Assembly (NCBI GenBank): GCA_031216755.1
Contig: JARUHG010000003.1
Location: 1-64,000 of the forward strand
Reading direction: 5' to 3'
DNA length: 64,000 nt
From: Lysobacter arvi
GTDB taxonomy: Bacteria > Pseudomonadota > Gammaproteobacteria > Xanthomonadales > Xanthomonadaceae
The position numbers and the translations under genes are program-made. Under the pieces are notes generated by a model that did not search any database, was not told where the DNA came from, and was given only the letters and a program-made list of their open reading frames with translations. Positions 47,409 through 57,844 of the stretch are shown in pieces. Position 1 is the first letter of the stretch; every line of letters starts with the position of its first letter.

Positions 47409-47437
47409 TTGATGGATCGAATCGGCGTCCGTACCCT
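47409..47437 (+). promoter_or_regulatory. Candidate ahpC promoter
   Basis: TTGATG at 47409-47414 (-35) and TACCCT at 47432-47437 (-10) are separated by 17 bp, and the OxyR box lies about 22 bp upstream of the -35. The -35 is a 4-of-6 match and the -10 only 3 of 6, consistent with a promoter that needs an activator. Confidence 0.45.
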
Positions 47438-47488
47438 ACTCGCACTGGTTTTCACCCCCTCACCCACCCAGCCAGAGGAACCATCCTG

Positions 47489-48052
47489 ATGTCGCTGATC
47501 AACACCGAAGTCCTGCCGTTCAAGGCCACCGCCTACAAGAACGGCGAGTTCATCGAAGTCACCAATGCCGACCTGAAGGGCAAGTGGTCCGTGGTGTTCT
47601 TCTACCCGGCCGACTTCACCTTCGTCTGCCCGACCGAGCTGGGCGACCTGGCCGACAACTACGCCGAATTCCAGAAGCTCGGCGTGGAGATCTACGGCGT
47701 GTCGACCGACACCCACTTCACGCACAAGGCGTGGCACGACACCTCCGACACGATCAAGAAGATCCAGTACCCGCTGGTCGGCGATCCGACGGGCGTGATC
47801 ACCCGCAACTTCGGCGTGATGATCGAGGAAGCCGGCCTGGCCGACCGCGGCACGTTCGTGATCGATCCGGAAGGCAAGATCCAGATCGTCGAGATCAACG
47901 CCGGCGGTATCGGCCGCGATGCGGGCGAGCTGCTGCGCAAGGTCAAGGCCGCCCAGTACGTCGCCGCGCATCCGGGCGAAGTCTGCCCGGCCAAGTGGAA
48001 GGAAGGCGAGCAGACCCTGAAGCCGTCGCTGGACCTGGTCGGCAAGATCTGA
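47489..48052 (+). CDS. ahpC: Alkyl hydroperoxide reductase subunit C (peroxiredoxin)
   Basis: A 2-Cys peroxiredoxin of 187 residues that reduces hydrogen peroxide and organic peroxides. The peroxidatic cysteine is C47 in FTFVCPTE and the resolving cysteine is in [10 protein letters not shown] near residue 166, so the typical decamer is expected. GGIGRD and the C-terminal YF-less helix fit sensitive-to-robust AhpC types. A purine-rich AGAGGAA lies ahead of the ATG. Followed by ahpF and oxyR. Confidence 0.98.
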   Translation: MSLINTEVLPFKATAYKNGEFIEVTNADLKGKWSVVFFYPADFTFVCPTELGDLADNYAEFQKLGVEIYGVSTDTHFTHKAWHDTSDTIKKIQYPLVGDPTGVITRNFGVMIEEAGLADRGTFVIDPEGKIQIVEINAGGIGRDAGELLRKVKAAQYVAAHPGEVCPAKWKEGEQTLKPSLDLVGKI

Positions 48053-48089
48053 CGACCGCACGCCACGCCGCCCAGGCGTGGCCCGGACG

Positions 48090-48160
48090 GGGCGGGCCGA
48101 GTCGGTCCCGCCCTGCTCCACCGCCTCCAGACGGAGGCTGCACTGGTCAGTGATTGACCA
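48090..48160 (+). other. Three stacked inverted repeats in the ahpC-ahpF gap
   Basis: GGGCGGG/CCCGCCC (48090-48113), GCCTCC/GGAGGC (48123-48138) and TGGTCA-N5-TGACCA (48144-48160) lie in the 201-bp gap between ahpC and ahpF. The first could be a terminator or attenuator (no T-run); the last is a clean 6-6 palindrome suited to a dimeric regulator. This would let ahpC be expressed more than ahpF. Confidence 0.5.
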
Positions 48161-48253
48161 CCTCTTTCGAATGTCGCGACGTCCGGGTCTCTCTCCCTCC
48201 CTCCGCCCGGGCGCTCGCGGCGTTCACCCCTTCGATACGCATGGAGTCATCGC

Positions 48254-49840
48254 ATGTTGGACGCCGATCTCAAGACCCAGTTGAAGGCCTACCTCGAGAA
48301 GGTCACGCAGCCGATCGAGCTCGTCGCCTCGCTCGATGACGGCGACAAGTCGCGCGAGCTGGAAGGCCTGCTGCAGGACATCGCCGCGATGTCCGACAAG
48401 ATTTCGTATTCGCGCCGCGACGACGACGCGCGCCGCCCGTCGTTCGCGATCAACCGCGCCGGGACGGACGTGGGCGTGCGCTTCGCCGGCATTCCGATGG
48501 GCCACGAGTTCACCTCGCTGGTGCTGGCCCTGCTGCAGGTCGGCGGCCATCCGTCGAAGGCCGCGCCGGAACTGCTGGAGCAGGTGCGCGACCTGGAAGG
48601 CGAGTACCACTTCGAAACCTATTTCTCGCTCTCGTGCCAGAACTGCCCGGACACCGTGCAGGCGCTGAACCTGATGAGCGTGATCAACCCGAACATCCAC
48701 CACGTCGCCATCGATGGCGCGCTGTTCCAGGACGAAGTCGAAGCGCGCCAGATCATGTCGGTGCCGACGGTGCTGCTCAACGGCCAGCCGTTCGACCAGG
48801 GCCGCATGACGATCGAGCAGATCATGGCCAAGCTCGACACCGGCGCCTCGCAGCGCGATGCCGAGAAGATCAAGGCCAAGGACGCGTTCGACGTGCTGGT
48901 GATCGGCGGCGGTCCGGCCGGTGCGGCGGCGGCGATCTACGCCGCGCGCAAGGGCATCCGCACGGGCGTGGCGGCCGAGCGCTTCGGCGGCCAGGTGCTG
49001 GACACGATGGCGATCGAGAACTTCATCTCCGTCACCTACACCGAAGGCCCCAAGCTCGCCTCCGCGCTGGAACAGCACGTGCGCGAGTACGACGTCGACG
49101 TCATGAACCTGCAGCGCGCGAGCAAGCTGATCCCCGCCAGCGAACCGGGCGGGCTGATCGAAGTGCAGCTGGAAAACGGCGCCTCGCTGAAGTCGCGCAG
49201 CGTCGTGCTGTCGACCGGTGCGCGCTGGCGCCAGATGAACGTGCCGGGCGAGCAGGAATACAAGAACAAGGGCGTGGCCTACTGCCCGCACTGCGATGGG
49301 CCGCTGTTCAAGGGCAAGCGCGTGGCGGTGATCGGCGGCGGCAACTCGGGCGTCGAAGCCGCGATCGACCTGGCCGGCATCGTGGCGCACGTCACGCTGA
49401 TCGAATTCGACGCGCAGCTGCGCGCCGACGAAGTGCTGCAGCGCAAGCTACGTTCGCTGAAGAACGTGGACGTGATCGTCAGCGGCCAGACCACCGAAGT
49501 GCTCGGCGACGGCCAGAAGGTCACGGGCCTGGTCTACAAGGATCGCGTCGAAGGCGATGCGCATCGCATCGAGCTGGATGGCGTGTTCGTGCAGATCGGC
49601 CTGCTGCCCAACACCGAATGGCTCAAGGGCGCGGTCGCGCTGTCGCCGCGCGGCGAGATCGAAGTCGATTCGCACGGCCGCACGTCGGTGCCGGGCGTAT
49701 TCGCCGCCGGCGATGCCACGACGACGCCGTTCAAGCAGATCGTGATCGCGATGGGCGAAGGCTCCAAGGCGGCGTTGAGCGCCTTCGATCACCTCATCCG
49801 CACCAGCGCACCGGCGCAGGCCACCGCCGCCGCGGCGTAA
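48254..49840 (+). CDS. ahpF: Alkyl hydroperoxide reductase subunit F
   Basis: The flavin disulfide reductase (528 residues) that uses NADH to reduce AhpC. N-terminal thioredoxin-like domains carry CQNC (Cys128/Cys131); the C-terminal thioredoxin reductase part has the FAD loop [20 protein letters not shown], the redox pair CPHC (Cys344/Cys347) and the NAD loop [18 protein letters not shown]. All four redox cysteines are present. Only ahpC and ahpF genes with OxyR regulation are expected in this cluster. Confidence 0.98.
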   Translation: MLDADLKTQLKAYLEKVTQPIELVASLDDGDKSRELEGLLQDIAAMSDKISYSRRDDDARRPSFAINRAGTDVGVRFAGIPMGHEFTSLVLALLQVGGHPSKAAPELLEQVRDLEGEYHFETYFSLSCQNCPDTVQALNLMSVINPNIHHVAIDGALFQDEVEARQIMSVPTVLLNGQPFDQGRMTIEQIMAKLDTGASQRDAEKIKAKDAFDVLVIGGGPAGAAAAIYAARKGIRTGVAAERFGGQVLDTMAIENFISVTYTEGPKLASALEQHVREYDVDVMNLQRASKLIPASEPGGLIEVQLENGASLKSRSVVLSTGARWRQMNVPGEQEYKNKGVAYCPHCDGPLFKGKRVAVIGGGNSGVEAAIDLAGIVAHVTLIEFDAQLRADEVLQRKLRSLKNVDVIVSGQTTEVLGDGQKVTGLVYKDRVEGDAHRIELDGVFVQIGLLPNTEWLKGAVALSPRGEIEVDSHGRTSVPGVFAAGDATTTPFKQIVIAMGEGSKAALSAFDHLIRTSAPAQATAAAA

Positions 49841-49936
49841 CGGACCGCACGCCCTTCTCCTGCTTGCGGGGGAAGGGCGCCGGGCCGATGCTTCATTCCC
49901 GCAGCATCCACGCAGTCTCCGAGCGAGGGACCCGCC

Positions 49937-50872
49937 TTGAACCTGCGCGATCTCAAGTACCTGGTGGCGCTGGCCGACCACAAGCATTTCGGCCGCGCCG
50001 CCGCGGCCAGCTTCGTCAGCCAGCCGACCCTGTCGACCCAGATCAAGAAGCTCGAGGACGAACTCGGCGTCGCGCTGGTCGAGCGCGCGCCGCGCCGCGT
50101 GATGCTCACGCCCGTCGGTCGCGAAGTCGCGGAGCGCGCGCGCAAGGTCATCGCCGACGTCGAGCAGATGGCGGAGATCGCCCGTCGCAGCCGCGATCCC
50201 GAAGCCGGCACGGTGCGCCTGGGCCTGTTCCCCACGCTAGGCCCGTACCTGTTGCCGCACGTCGTGCCGCGTTTGCGGCAGCGTTTCCCGCGCCTGGAAC
50301 TGCTGCTGATCGAAGAGAAGACCGACCAGATCCTGCAGCGGCTGCGCGACGGGCGCCTGGATGCGGCCCTGCTCGCGCTGCCCATCCACGACGATCAGCT
50401 GCATGTCGAGGTCCTGTTCGACGAACCGTTCGTGCTGGCAGTGCCGCAACACCATTCGATGGCCGAACAGGATTCGCTGGACCTGGGCGATCTCGACAAC
50501 CAGCATCTGCTGCTGCTCGAAGAAGGCCACTGCCTGCGCGACCAGGCGCTGGACGTGTGCCACATGGCGGGCGCCGACGAACGCGACGGCTTCCGCGCCA
50601 CCAGCCTGGAAACCCTGCGGCAGATGGTCGCCGCCGGCGTCGGCATCACGCTGCTGCCGGTGCTCGCGGTGCAGCCGCCGGTGCCCTCGTCGCCGGACAT
50701 CCACCTGCTGCGGTTCCGCGGCCAGCCGCCGCATCGGCAGATCGCGATGGTGTGGCGCCGCAGTTCGGCGATGGGCGAATTCCTGAAGCAATTGGCCGCC
50801 GAATTCCGCACGCTGCCGGAGCAGTTGCTGCGCCCGCCGCAGCCGGCGCCGTCGCAGGACAGCCGGCTGTGA
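49937..50872 (+). CDS. oxyR: Hydrogen-peroxide sensor regulator OxyR
   Basis: A LysR-type regulator (311 residues) that activates antioxidant genes on oxidation. The N-terminal winged helix is LKYLVALADHKHFGRAAAASFVSQPTLSTQIKKLEDELG; the sensing cysteines are C199 and C208, the same numbers as in E. coli, in EEGHCLRDQALDVC. Start is TTG at 49937 with GAGGGA upstream, consistent with low expression. Position behind ahpC-ahpF is as in Xanthomonas, where ahpC-ahpF-oxyR form one regulon. Confidence 0.97.
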   Translation: MNLRDLKYLVALADHKHFGRAAAASFVSQPTLSTQIKKLEDELGVALVERAPRRVMLTPVGREVAERARKVIADVEQMAEIARRSRDPEAGTVRLGLFPTLGPYLLPHVVPRLRQRFPRLELLLIEEKTDQILQRLRDGRLDAALLALPIHDDQLHVEVLFDEPFVLAVPQHHSMAEQDSLDLGDLDNQHLLLLEEGHCLRDQALDVCHMAGADERDGFRATSLETLRQMVAAGVGITLLPVLAVQPPVPSSPDIHLLRFRGQPPHRQIAMVWRRSSAMGEFLKQLAAEFRTLPEQLLRPPQPAPSQDSRL

Positions 50873-50929
50873 TCGCCACGCCCTGATCACGCCATCGGCC
50901 CGAGCCGGCCGGCGCGTGAGCAGCGTGCG

Positions 50930-51451
50930 TCAGTAGTGCAGCAATGCCTGCAGCGGCACGTCGCGCGGCCAGCGCGAGCGCCCGCCCAGCGCGTCCAGTT
51001 CGATCAGGACGCTCGCACCGACCAGGTTCGCGCCGAGCCGGTCCACCAGTTCGCGCGCCGCCGCCAGCGTCCCGCCCGTGGCGAGGACGTCGTCGACGAT
51101 CAGCGTGCGTTCGCCGGGGCGCAGCGCGTCGCTGCGCGCCTGCAGGCGATCGGTGCCGTATTCGAGTGCGTAATCGACTTCGACCAGCGGCGGCGGCAAC
51201 TTGCCCGGCTTGCGCAACGGGACGAATCCGGCGTGCAGCTTCTGCGCGAGCGCCGCGCCGAAGATGAAGCCGCGCGACTCGATGCCGCACACGGCCTGGA
51301 CCTCGCTGCCCTGCCACGGCTCGGCGAGCGCGTCGATGCAGCGCGCGAAGCCGCCAGCGTCGGCCAGCAGCGGGGTGACGTCGCGGAACGTCACGCCAGG
51401 CTTGGGGAAGTCCGCGACGGCGCGGATCAGGGAATCGAAATCGAAGGGCAT
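50930..51451 (-). CDS. apt: Adenine phosphoribosyltransferase
   Basis: Salvages adenine by making AMP from adenine and PRPP. The 173-residue protein has the family start FPKPGVTFRDVTPLLAD, IESRGFIFGAALA, the flexible LRKPGKLPPP loop and the PRPP-binding motif LIVDDVLATGGTLAAARELV. It converges with oxyR and is followed in the same direction by nothing until the gap; it is unrelated in function to its neighbours. Confidence 0.97.
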   Translation of the reverse strand: MPFDFDSLIRAVADFPKPGVTFRDVTPLLADAGGFARCIDALAEPWQGSEVQAVCGIESRGFIFGAALAQKLHAGFVPLRKPGKLPPPLVEVDYALEYGTDRLQARSDALRPGERTLIVDDVLATGGTLAAARELVDRLGANLVGASVLIELDALGGRSRWPRDVPLQALLHY

Positions 51452-51497
51452 GGCGCGGGCCTGCGAAACGGCCGGTCACGATACCGGAAAGCGCCGT

Positions 51498-51773
51498 TCA
51501 GGCCGGAAGCCAGCCCTGCGAAGAATCCGGGGCCTGGTCGTCGTCCGTCAGCGGCCCGGCCGGCTGATTCAGCGGCAGCGCCTCCACGATGTCCTTCGCC
51601 TGCGGCCAGACCACGTCCGGCACGCACACCAGGATCGTCCCGAACAGCGGCAGCTCGCCCAGTCCACCGGTCAGCGCCTCGCCCTGCAGGAAGACCGGGA
51701 TCTCCTCCGCCTCCAGCGCGTGCCGCACCAGATGGGCGTCGATCAGGTTCGCGGCTTGGTAGACGACTTTCAT
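51498..51773 (-). CDS. DUF2007-like small protein
   Basis: A 91-residue protein with the compact alpha-beta pattern of DUF2007 (MKVVYQAANLIDAHLVRHALEAEEIPVFLQGEALTGGLGELP, then a beta strand with VCVPD and a helix). The family is called a putative signal-transducing protein but no function is established. It diverges from glnS, with 123 bp between the two starts. Confidence 0.85.
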   Translation of the reverse strand: MKVVYQAANLIDAHLVRHALEAEEIPVFLQGEALTGGLGELPLFGTILVCVPDVVWPQAKDIVEALPLNQPAGPLTDDDQAPDSSQGWLPA

Positions 51774-51896
51774 GGCGACGCTCCGGGGGAAGGGCTCGGT
51801 CAAGCATACGCCCGGGCTGAACGCGGCGACCGTGGCACGGCGGCGATTTGCCGCACCGGCTAAACTTGCCGGTCTTCCCCGCCCACGGCTCCAAGC

Positions 51897-53663
<1,767 letters not shown>

Positions 53664-53680
53664 CCGTCGAGGAGCACGCC

Positions 53681-54124
53681 ATGCGCCGCCTGCTGTCCGC
53701 ATTGCTGGTTTCGTCCCTGCTCGCGCTCGCCGCGTGCGCTGCGCCGTCGCCGGACCATGCGACGGCATCGGCGCCGTCCGTCGCGACCGCCGATTCCTCG
53801 CAACCCGCCACGCCGCAGCCGACGCGCGCACGCGCGCCGGAACCCGCGCCGAAGGAGCGCCAGGCCGACGCCGCCCATTCTCCGGTCAAGCTCGATTTCA
53901 GCTGCCGCACCGACGCCGACTGCGCGGTGAAGAACGTCGGCAACTGCTGCGGCGCCAAGCCCGCGTGCGTCAACGTCGACAGCCCGACGGATCCCGAGGG
54001 CGTCAAGGCGCAGTGCGCGCGCAGCGGGATGATGTCGGTGTGCGGCTTCAAGCCCATCGAGGGTTGCCAGTGCGTGCAGGGGCAATGCAAGGACAAGATC
54101 GCCGAAGTGGAAGCGGTGCACTGA
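53681..54124 (+). CDS. Cysteine-rich lipoprotein of unknown function
   Basis: A 147-residue lipoprotein: signal and lipobox MRRLLSALLVSSLLALAAC (Cys19), a proline/alanine-rich linker and a mature C-terminal part (about 70-147) with ten cysteines: CRTDADC, NCCG, PAC, QC, VC, GC, QC, GQC. The pattern suggests several disulfides and a small extracellular domain, but I do not recognise the family. The stop overlaps the start of the deaminase gene by one base, so the genes are coupled, an odd pairing for a secreted protein and a cytoplasmic enzyme. GAGGAG precedes the ATG. Confidence 0.78.
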   Translation: MRRLLSALLVSSLLALAACAAPSPDHATASAPSVATADSSQPATPQPTRARAPEPAPKERQADAAHSPVKLDFSCRTDADCAVKNVGNCCGAKPACVNVDSPTDPEGVKAQCARSGMMSVCGFKPIEGCQCVQGQCKDKIAEVEAVH

Positions 54125-54699
54125 TGCTCTACGCGCAGGTTCATCTGACGCTCCCGGCCTGGGTGCACGAGTCGGTCGATACGCAACGCCTGTACGTCGG
54201 CGACGCCGCCAAGGTCGAACTCGCGATCGCGCTGTCGCGCATGAACATCGAGGCCGGCAGCGGCGGGCCGTTCGGCGCGGCGGTGTTCGGACCGGACGAA
54301 CGCATCATCGCCGTCGGCGTGAACCGAGTGCTGCCGCATACCTGTTCGCTCGCGCACGCCGAAACGATGGCGTACATGCTCGCGCAGCAGCGCACGCAGC
54401 GTCCGCGGCTCAACGAGGACGCGGTCGGCGGGCGACTCGGACCGATCACGCTGGCGACGTCGTCGCAGCCGTGCTGCCAATGCTATGGCGCGACGATGTG
54501 GGCCGGCATCGACCGCCTGGTCATCGGCGCGCGCAGCGAAGACGTCGAAACGCTCACCGAATTCGACGAAGGCCCGCTGCCTGCGGACTGGATCGGCGAG
54601 CTCGAGCGTCGCGGCATCGAAGTCGTGCGCGACGTGCATCGCGACCTCGCGCGCGACGTGTTGCGCGCGTACGGCGCATCCGGCGGCGAGCGTTACTGA
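54124..54699 (+). CDS. Nucleoside/cytidine-type deaminase
   Basis: A 191-residue zinc deaminase of the CDA superfamily. The zinc site is HAET in SLAHAETMAYML and PCCQC in QPCCQCYGA (PCxxC), with a glutamate as proton shuttle. The FGAAVFGPDERIIAVGVNRV segment is like guanine/tRNA-adenosine-type deaminases. Substrate is not certain. It overlaps the lipoprotein stop and is followed 17 bp later by rlmM. Confidence 0.87.
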   Translation: MLYAQVHLTLPAWVHESVDTQRLYVGDAAKVELAIALSRMNIEAGSGGPFGAAVFGPDERIIAVGVNRVLPHTCSLAHAETMAYMLAQQRTQRPRLNEDAVGGRLGPITLATSSQPCCQCYGATMWAGIDRLVIGARSEDVETLTEFDEGPLPADWIGELERRGIEVVRDVHRDLARDVLRAYGASGGERY

Positions 54700-54715
54700 C
54701 GTTCCCGCACCCGAC

Positions 54716-55780
54716 ATGACCCCAGGCGACGCCCTGCTCTGCTACTGCCGCCCCGGCTTCGAGCCCGAACTCGCGGCCGAGCTGGGCGAACGCGCGGCGC
54801 TCGCCGGCCATCCCGGCTACGCACGCACCGAGCGCAACAGCGGCTACGTCGAATTCCTCGGCGCCGGCGCGGGCGCGCTGTCGCGCGCACTGCCGTTCCA
54901 GTCGCTGATCTTCGCGCGGCAGAAGCTGACGCGCATCGCGGAACTTCGCGCGCTGGATCCGAAAGACCGCATCACGCCGATCCTGCGTGCGCTCGAGGCC
55001 ACGCTCGGCAACGCGTACACCTTCGGCGAGCTGTGGGTGGAGCATCCGGATTCCGACGAGGCGAAACCGTTGGCCGGGCTCGCGCGCAGTTTCGGCAACG
55101 CGCTACGCCCCGCCCTGCGCAAGGGCGGCTGGCTCACGCGGTTCGACGATGCGCGCAAGTCCAGGCTGCACGTCGTGTTCCTCGCGGGCGACCACGTTCT
55201 GCTCGCCATCGGCGAAGCGGGCGACAGCGCGCCGTGGCCGCTCGGCATCCCGCGACTGCGGATGCATGCCGATGCCCCGAGCCGTTCCGCGCTCAAGCTC
55301 GAGGAAGCGCTGATGGTGCTGATGACCGAAAAGGAGCGCGAACGTCTGTTCCGCGATGGCATGCGCGGCGCGGATCTTGGCGCCGCGCCGGGCGGCTGGA
55401 CCTGGGTGATGGTGCGGCAGGGGCTGAAGATGATCTCGGTCGACAACGGCCCGCTGCGCGAGCATCTGCTCGAAAGCGGCCGCGTGGAGCATCTGCGCGA
55501 GGACGGCTTCCACTGGCAGCCGCGCGCCCCGCTGGACTGGATGGTCTGCGACATGGTCGAACAACCGCGGCGCGTGGCCGAACGCATGGCGACGTGGTTC
55601 CGCGAAGGCTGGTGCCGCCACGCGATCTTCAACCTCAAGCTGCCGATGAAGAAGCGCTGGGACGAGACGCGGCTGTGCCTGTCGCTGTTCGAGGAACGCG
55701 CCGGCAAGCCGCTGCTGGTTCGCGCCCGGCAGCTGTACCACGATCGCGAAGAGATCACCGTGTTCGCCACGCCTCGCTGA
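54716..55780 (+). CDS. rlmM: 23S rRNA C2498 2'-O-methyltransferase RlmM
   Basis: A SAM-dependent methyltransferase acting on 23S rRNA. The 354-residue protein has an N-terminal THUMP-related part and a C-terminal Rossmann fold with DLGAAPGGWTWVM (SAM loop), a PLDWMVCDMVEQP segment and the late NLKLPMKKRW with the catalytic lysine. Start MTPGDALLCYCRPGFEPEL fits the family. Likely in one unit with the lipoprotein and the deaminase. Confidence 0.95.
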   Translation: MTPGDALLCYCRPGFEPELAAELGERAALAGHPGYARTERNSGYVEFLGAGAGALSRALPFQSLIFARQKLTRIAELRALDPKDRITPILRALEATLGNAYTFGELWVEHPDSDEAKPLAGLARSFGNALRPALRKGGWLTRFDDARKSRLHVVFLAGDHVLLAIGEAGDSAPWPLGIPRLRMHADAPSRSALKLEEALMVLMTEKERERLFRDGMRGADLGAAPGGWTWVMVRQGLKMISVDNGPLREHLLESGRVEHLREDGFHWQPRAPLDWMVCDMVEQPRRVAERMATWFREGWCRHAIFNLKLPMKKRWDETRLCLSLFEERAGKPLLVRARQLYHDREEITVFATPR

Positions 55781-55812
55781 CGCTGCTGACGCCGCGCTCA
55801 CGTCGGTGAACG

Positions 55813-55841
55813 TTGCGACTGTGCGTGCGCGTGAATTTACT
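55813..55841 (+). promoter_or_regulatory. Candidate promoter of the EF-hand protein gene
   Basis: TTGCGA at 55813-55818 and TTTACT at 55836-55841 are 17 bp apart; both match the sigma-70 consensus at four of six positions. They lie 60 bp upstream of the ATG at 55901 and after the rlmM stop. Confidence 0.35.
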
Positions 55842-55900
55842 TCTGGTTGATGCGCGCGGGACTAGCGTCGGCCTCGCCCTCCAAACAGGCGAGACGCACC

Positions 55901-56596
55901 ATGAAATCAGCGCACATTCTTTCCCCGAAGCTGCTGGCGGTCGCGATCCTCGCGACGATCGGCATCGCCGGCCCGGCCGCTGCGCAACGCACCCAGGCGC
56001 ACCCGGCGAGGGCGCAGCAACAGGCGGAGGCCGCCGCACAGACGGCGACGGACGAAGCCGAAGCGGCGCGCGATGCCGCGCAGAGCGCGCGCGACGCCAC
56101 CAAGGCGACCACGGGCGGCTACACCACCACGCACCAGCAGGCTGATGCTGCGCAGCGCGCCGCGAACCAGGCGACCAATGCCTCGCATGCGGCACACGAC
56201 GCGACATCGGCCGCGCAGTCGGCGGCCAATCCCGCCGCACCCGCGGCGGAAGCGCAACAGGCCGCGAGCGCGGCAGGCAACGCGAGCCTGCAGGCGCAGG
56301 AGGCCGCCGATGCCGCGGCACAGACGGCCAACCCGCCGCCGGCGCGTCCGATGACCTCCACCACGGGCGCCACGACCACCAGCACGCCGACGCAGCAGGA
56401 AGTCCACGCGACCTCCAGCACGCCGAACTCGACGCTCGCCAACAAGGTGAACTTCGATTCGCTCGACGCCAACCACGACGGCAGCCTCAGCCGTGCCGAA
56501 GTCAAATCGGAAACGATGCTGACCGCCGAGTTCAACTCGATCGACGCCAACCGCGACGGTCGCATCAGCAAGGCCGAGCTTGCCGGCGGTAAGTGA
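55901..56596 (+). CDS. Secreted Ala-rich protein with two EF-hands
   Basis: A 231-residue secreted protein. Signal peptide MKSAHILSPKLLAVAILATIGIAGPAAA; an Ala/Gln/Asp/Thr-rich helical region (about 30-155, AAAQTATDEAEAARDAAQSARDATKA and similar), a low-complexity T/S linker, and two canonical EF-hand loops near the end: DANHDGSLSRAE and DANRDGRISKAE. Calcium binding is probable. The ATG at 55901 (not the upstream in-frame ATG at 55847) gives a clean signal peptide. Function unknown; a strong terminator follows. Confidence 0.87.
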   Translation: MKSAHILSPKLLAVAILATIGIAGPAAAQRTQAHPARAQQQAEAAAQTATDEAEAARDAAQSARDATKATTGGYTTTHQQADAAQRAANQATNASHAAHDATSAAQSAANPAAPAAEAQQAASAAGNASLQAQEAADAAAQTANPPPARPMTSTTGATTTSTPTQQEVHATSSTPNSTLANKVNFDSLDANHDGSLSRAEVKSETMLTAEFNSIDANRDGRISKAELAGGK

Positions 56597-56618
56597 TTGA
56601 CGGAAACCGCGGGCGACG

Positions 56619-56652
56619 GCGAACCCCTCCCGCGTCGGGAGGGGTTCGCTTT
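56619..56652 (+). terminator. Terminator after the EF-hand gene
   Basis: A perfect 14-bp stem (56619-56632 with 56636-56649) of the GCGAACCCCTCCCG type, loop CGT, followed by TTTA. It overlaps the stop codon region of the convergent hydroxylase gene, and probably serves both directions. Confidence 0.8.
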
Positions 56653-57844
56653 ACTGGCCGGCGGCGTGACGCCAGAACGCGTGCGTGAGCGGCGGCAGCT
56701 TGCCGGCAAGACCCAGCAACGGTCCGCGCAGCAAGGTAGCCGCGACGGAATCGTTCGAGAACAGCCGGTTGATGCCGTCGAACGCGTGTCCCGAAAGCGC
56801 ATTCTCGCTGCGTTGCGCGCGCGCCCACCGCGGCAGTCGCGCCGCCAGATCGAGCCCGCGCGAACGGGCGTCGGCGAGCGTGCGGCGCAAGGTCGCGACG
56901 TCGCGCAGTCCCAGGTTCACGCCCTGCCCCGCGAGCGGATGCACGGCGTGCGCGGCATCGCCGATCACCGCCACGCGCCCGCTCGTCAGTGATTGCGCAA
57001 GCTGCAGTCGCAGCGGGAAGGCCGCACGTCGCGATACGCGCGTCAACGCGCCCAGCGTTCCGGCGAATGCGTTCTCCAGTTCGCGCAGGAACGTCGCATC
57101 GTCGAGCTCGAGCAGACGCTGCGCCTCGCTGTCCGGCAACGTCCAGACGATCGAACTGACATCCACGCCATCGAACGGAAGGAAGGCAATCGGGCCGGTC
57201 GGCAGGAAACGCTGCCAACACGTGGACCGGTGCGGGCGCGCGCTTTGCACGAAAGCAACCAGCCCGCGCTGTCCATAATCGCGTCGCGGCGCTTCGATGC
57301 CGGCGAGCGAGCGCAGTTTCGACTCGGCGCCGTCCGCCGCCACGACGATCTTCGCCCGCAACGACAGGCCGCTGTGCAGCGCGACGGTCGCGCCGCTGTC
57401 GTCCTGTTCGAGTGCGACGACGCTGTCGGGGCAATGCAGTTGGACGCCCGCGCCGGGAAGCGCTTTCCACAGGCGGTCGACGAGCAGTGCGTGCTCGACG
57501 ATCCAGCCCAGCTCGCGTCGCCCGAAGGCGTCCGCATCGAAGACGAGTTCGCCGCCGCCCGCCGCATCCCACACGCGCATCGCGCGATACGGGTGCGCGC
57601 GTGCACCGGCGACATCGCGCCAGACGCCGAGGCTGTCGAGCAACGCCGCATTGTCCGGCGCGAACGCGTACACACGCAGGTCGATGCCTTCGGCGTCGGT
57701 CGCCAGGGGCTGCCATGCGGGCGGTTGCCGCGCTTCGACCAGCGCCACCTGCAGGCCGTCGCGCGCGAAGGCGAGCGCCGCCGTCGCGCCGACCACGCCC
57801 GCGCCGACGACCACCACATCCAGTCCGGACCCGCGACGGCTCAT
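56651..57844 (-). CDS. UbiF/UbiI-type ubiquinone hydroxylase
   Basis: An FAD-dependent aromatic hydroxylase (397 residues) of the UbiH/COQ6 family, likely for one hydroxylation step of ubiquinone synthesis. Visible are DVVVVGAGVVGATAALAFARDG (FAD loop), the central VVAADGAESKLRSLAGIE (DG motif) and the GDAAHAVHPLAGQGVNLGLRD motif (GD). The NxHP detail AHAVHPLAGQG is nearer UbiI/UbiF/VisC types than UbiH. It follows ubiH with an ATGA overlap (57841-57844), so the two form an operon. The exact position hydroxylated is not decided. Confidence 0.88.
   Translation of the reverse strand: MSRRGSGLDVVVVGAGVVGATAALAFARDGLQVALVEARQPPAWQPLATDAEGIDLRVYAFAPDNAALLDSLGVWRDVAGARAHPYRAMRVWDAAGGGELVFDADAFGRRELGWIVEHALLVDRLWKALPGAGVQLHCPDSVVALEQDDSGATVALHSGLSLRAKIVVAADGAESKLRSLAGIEAPRRDYGQRGLVAFVQSARPHRSTCWQRFLPTGPIAFLPFDGVDVSSIVWTLPDSEAQRLLELDDATFLRELENAFAGTLGALTRVSRRAAFPLRLQLAQSLTSGRVAVIGDAAHAVHPLAGQGVNLGLRDVATLRRTLADARSRGLDLAARLPRWARAQRSENALSGHAFDGINRLFSNDSVAATLLRGPLLGLAGKLPPLTHAFWRHAAGQ

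Noticed and set aside
48053-48253. Search for a small gene between ahpC and ahpF
   Set aside because: No start with ribosome-binding site and no coding character; stretch is dominated by inverted repeats.
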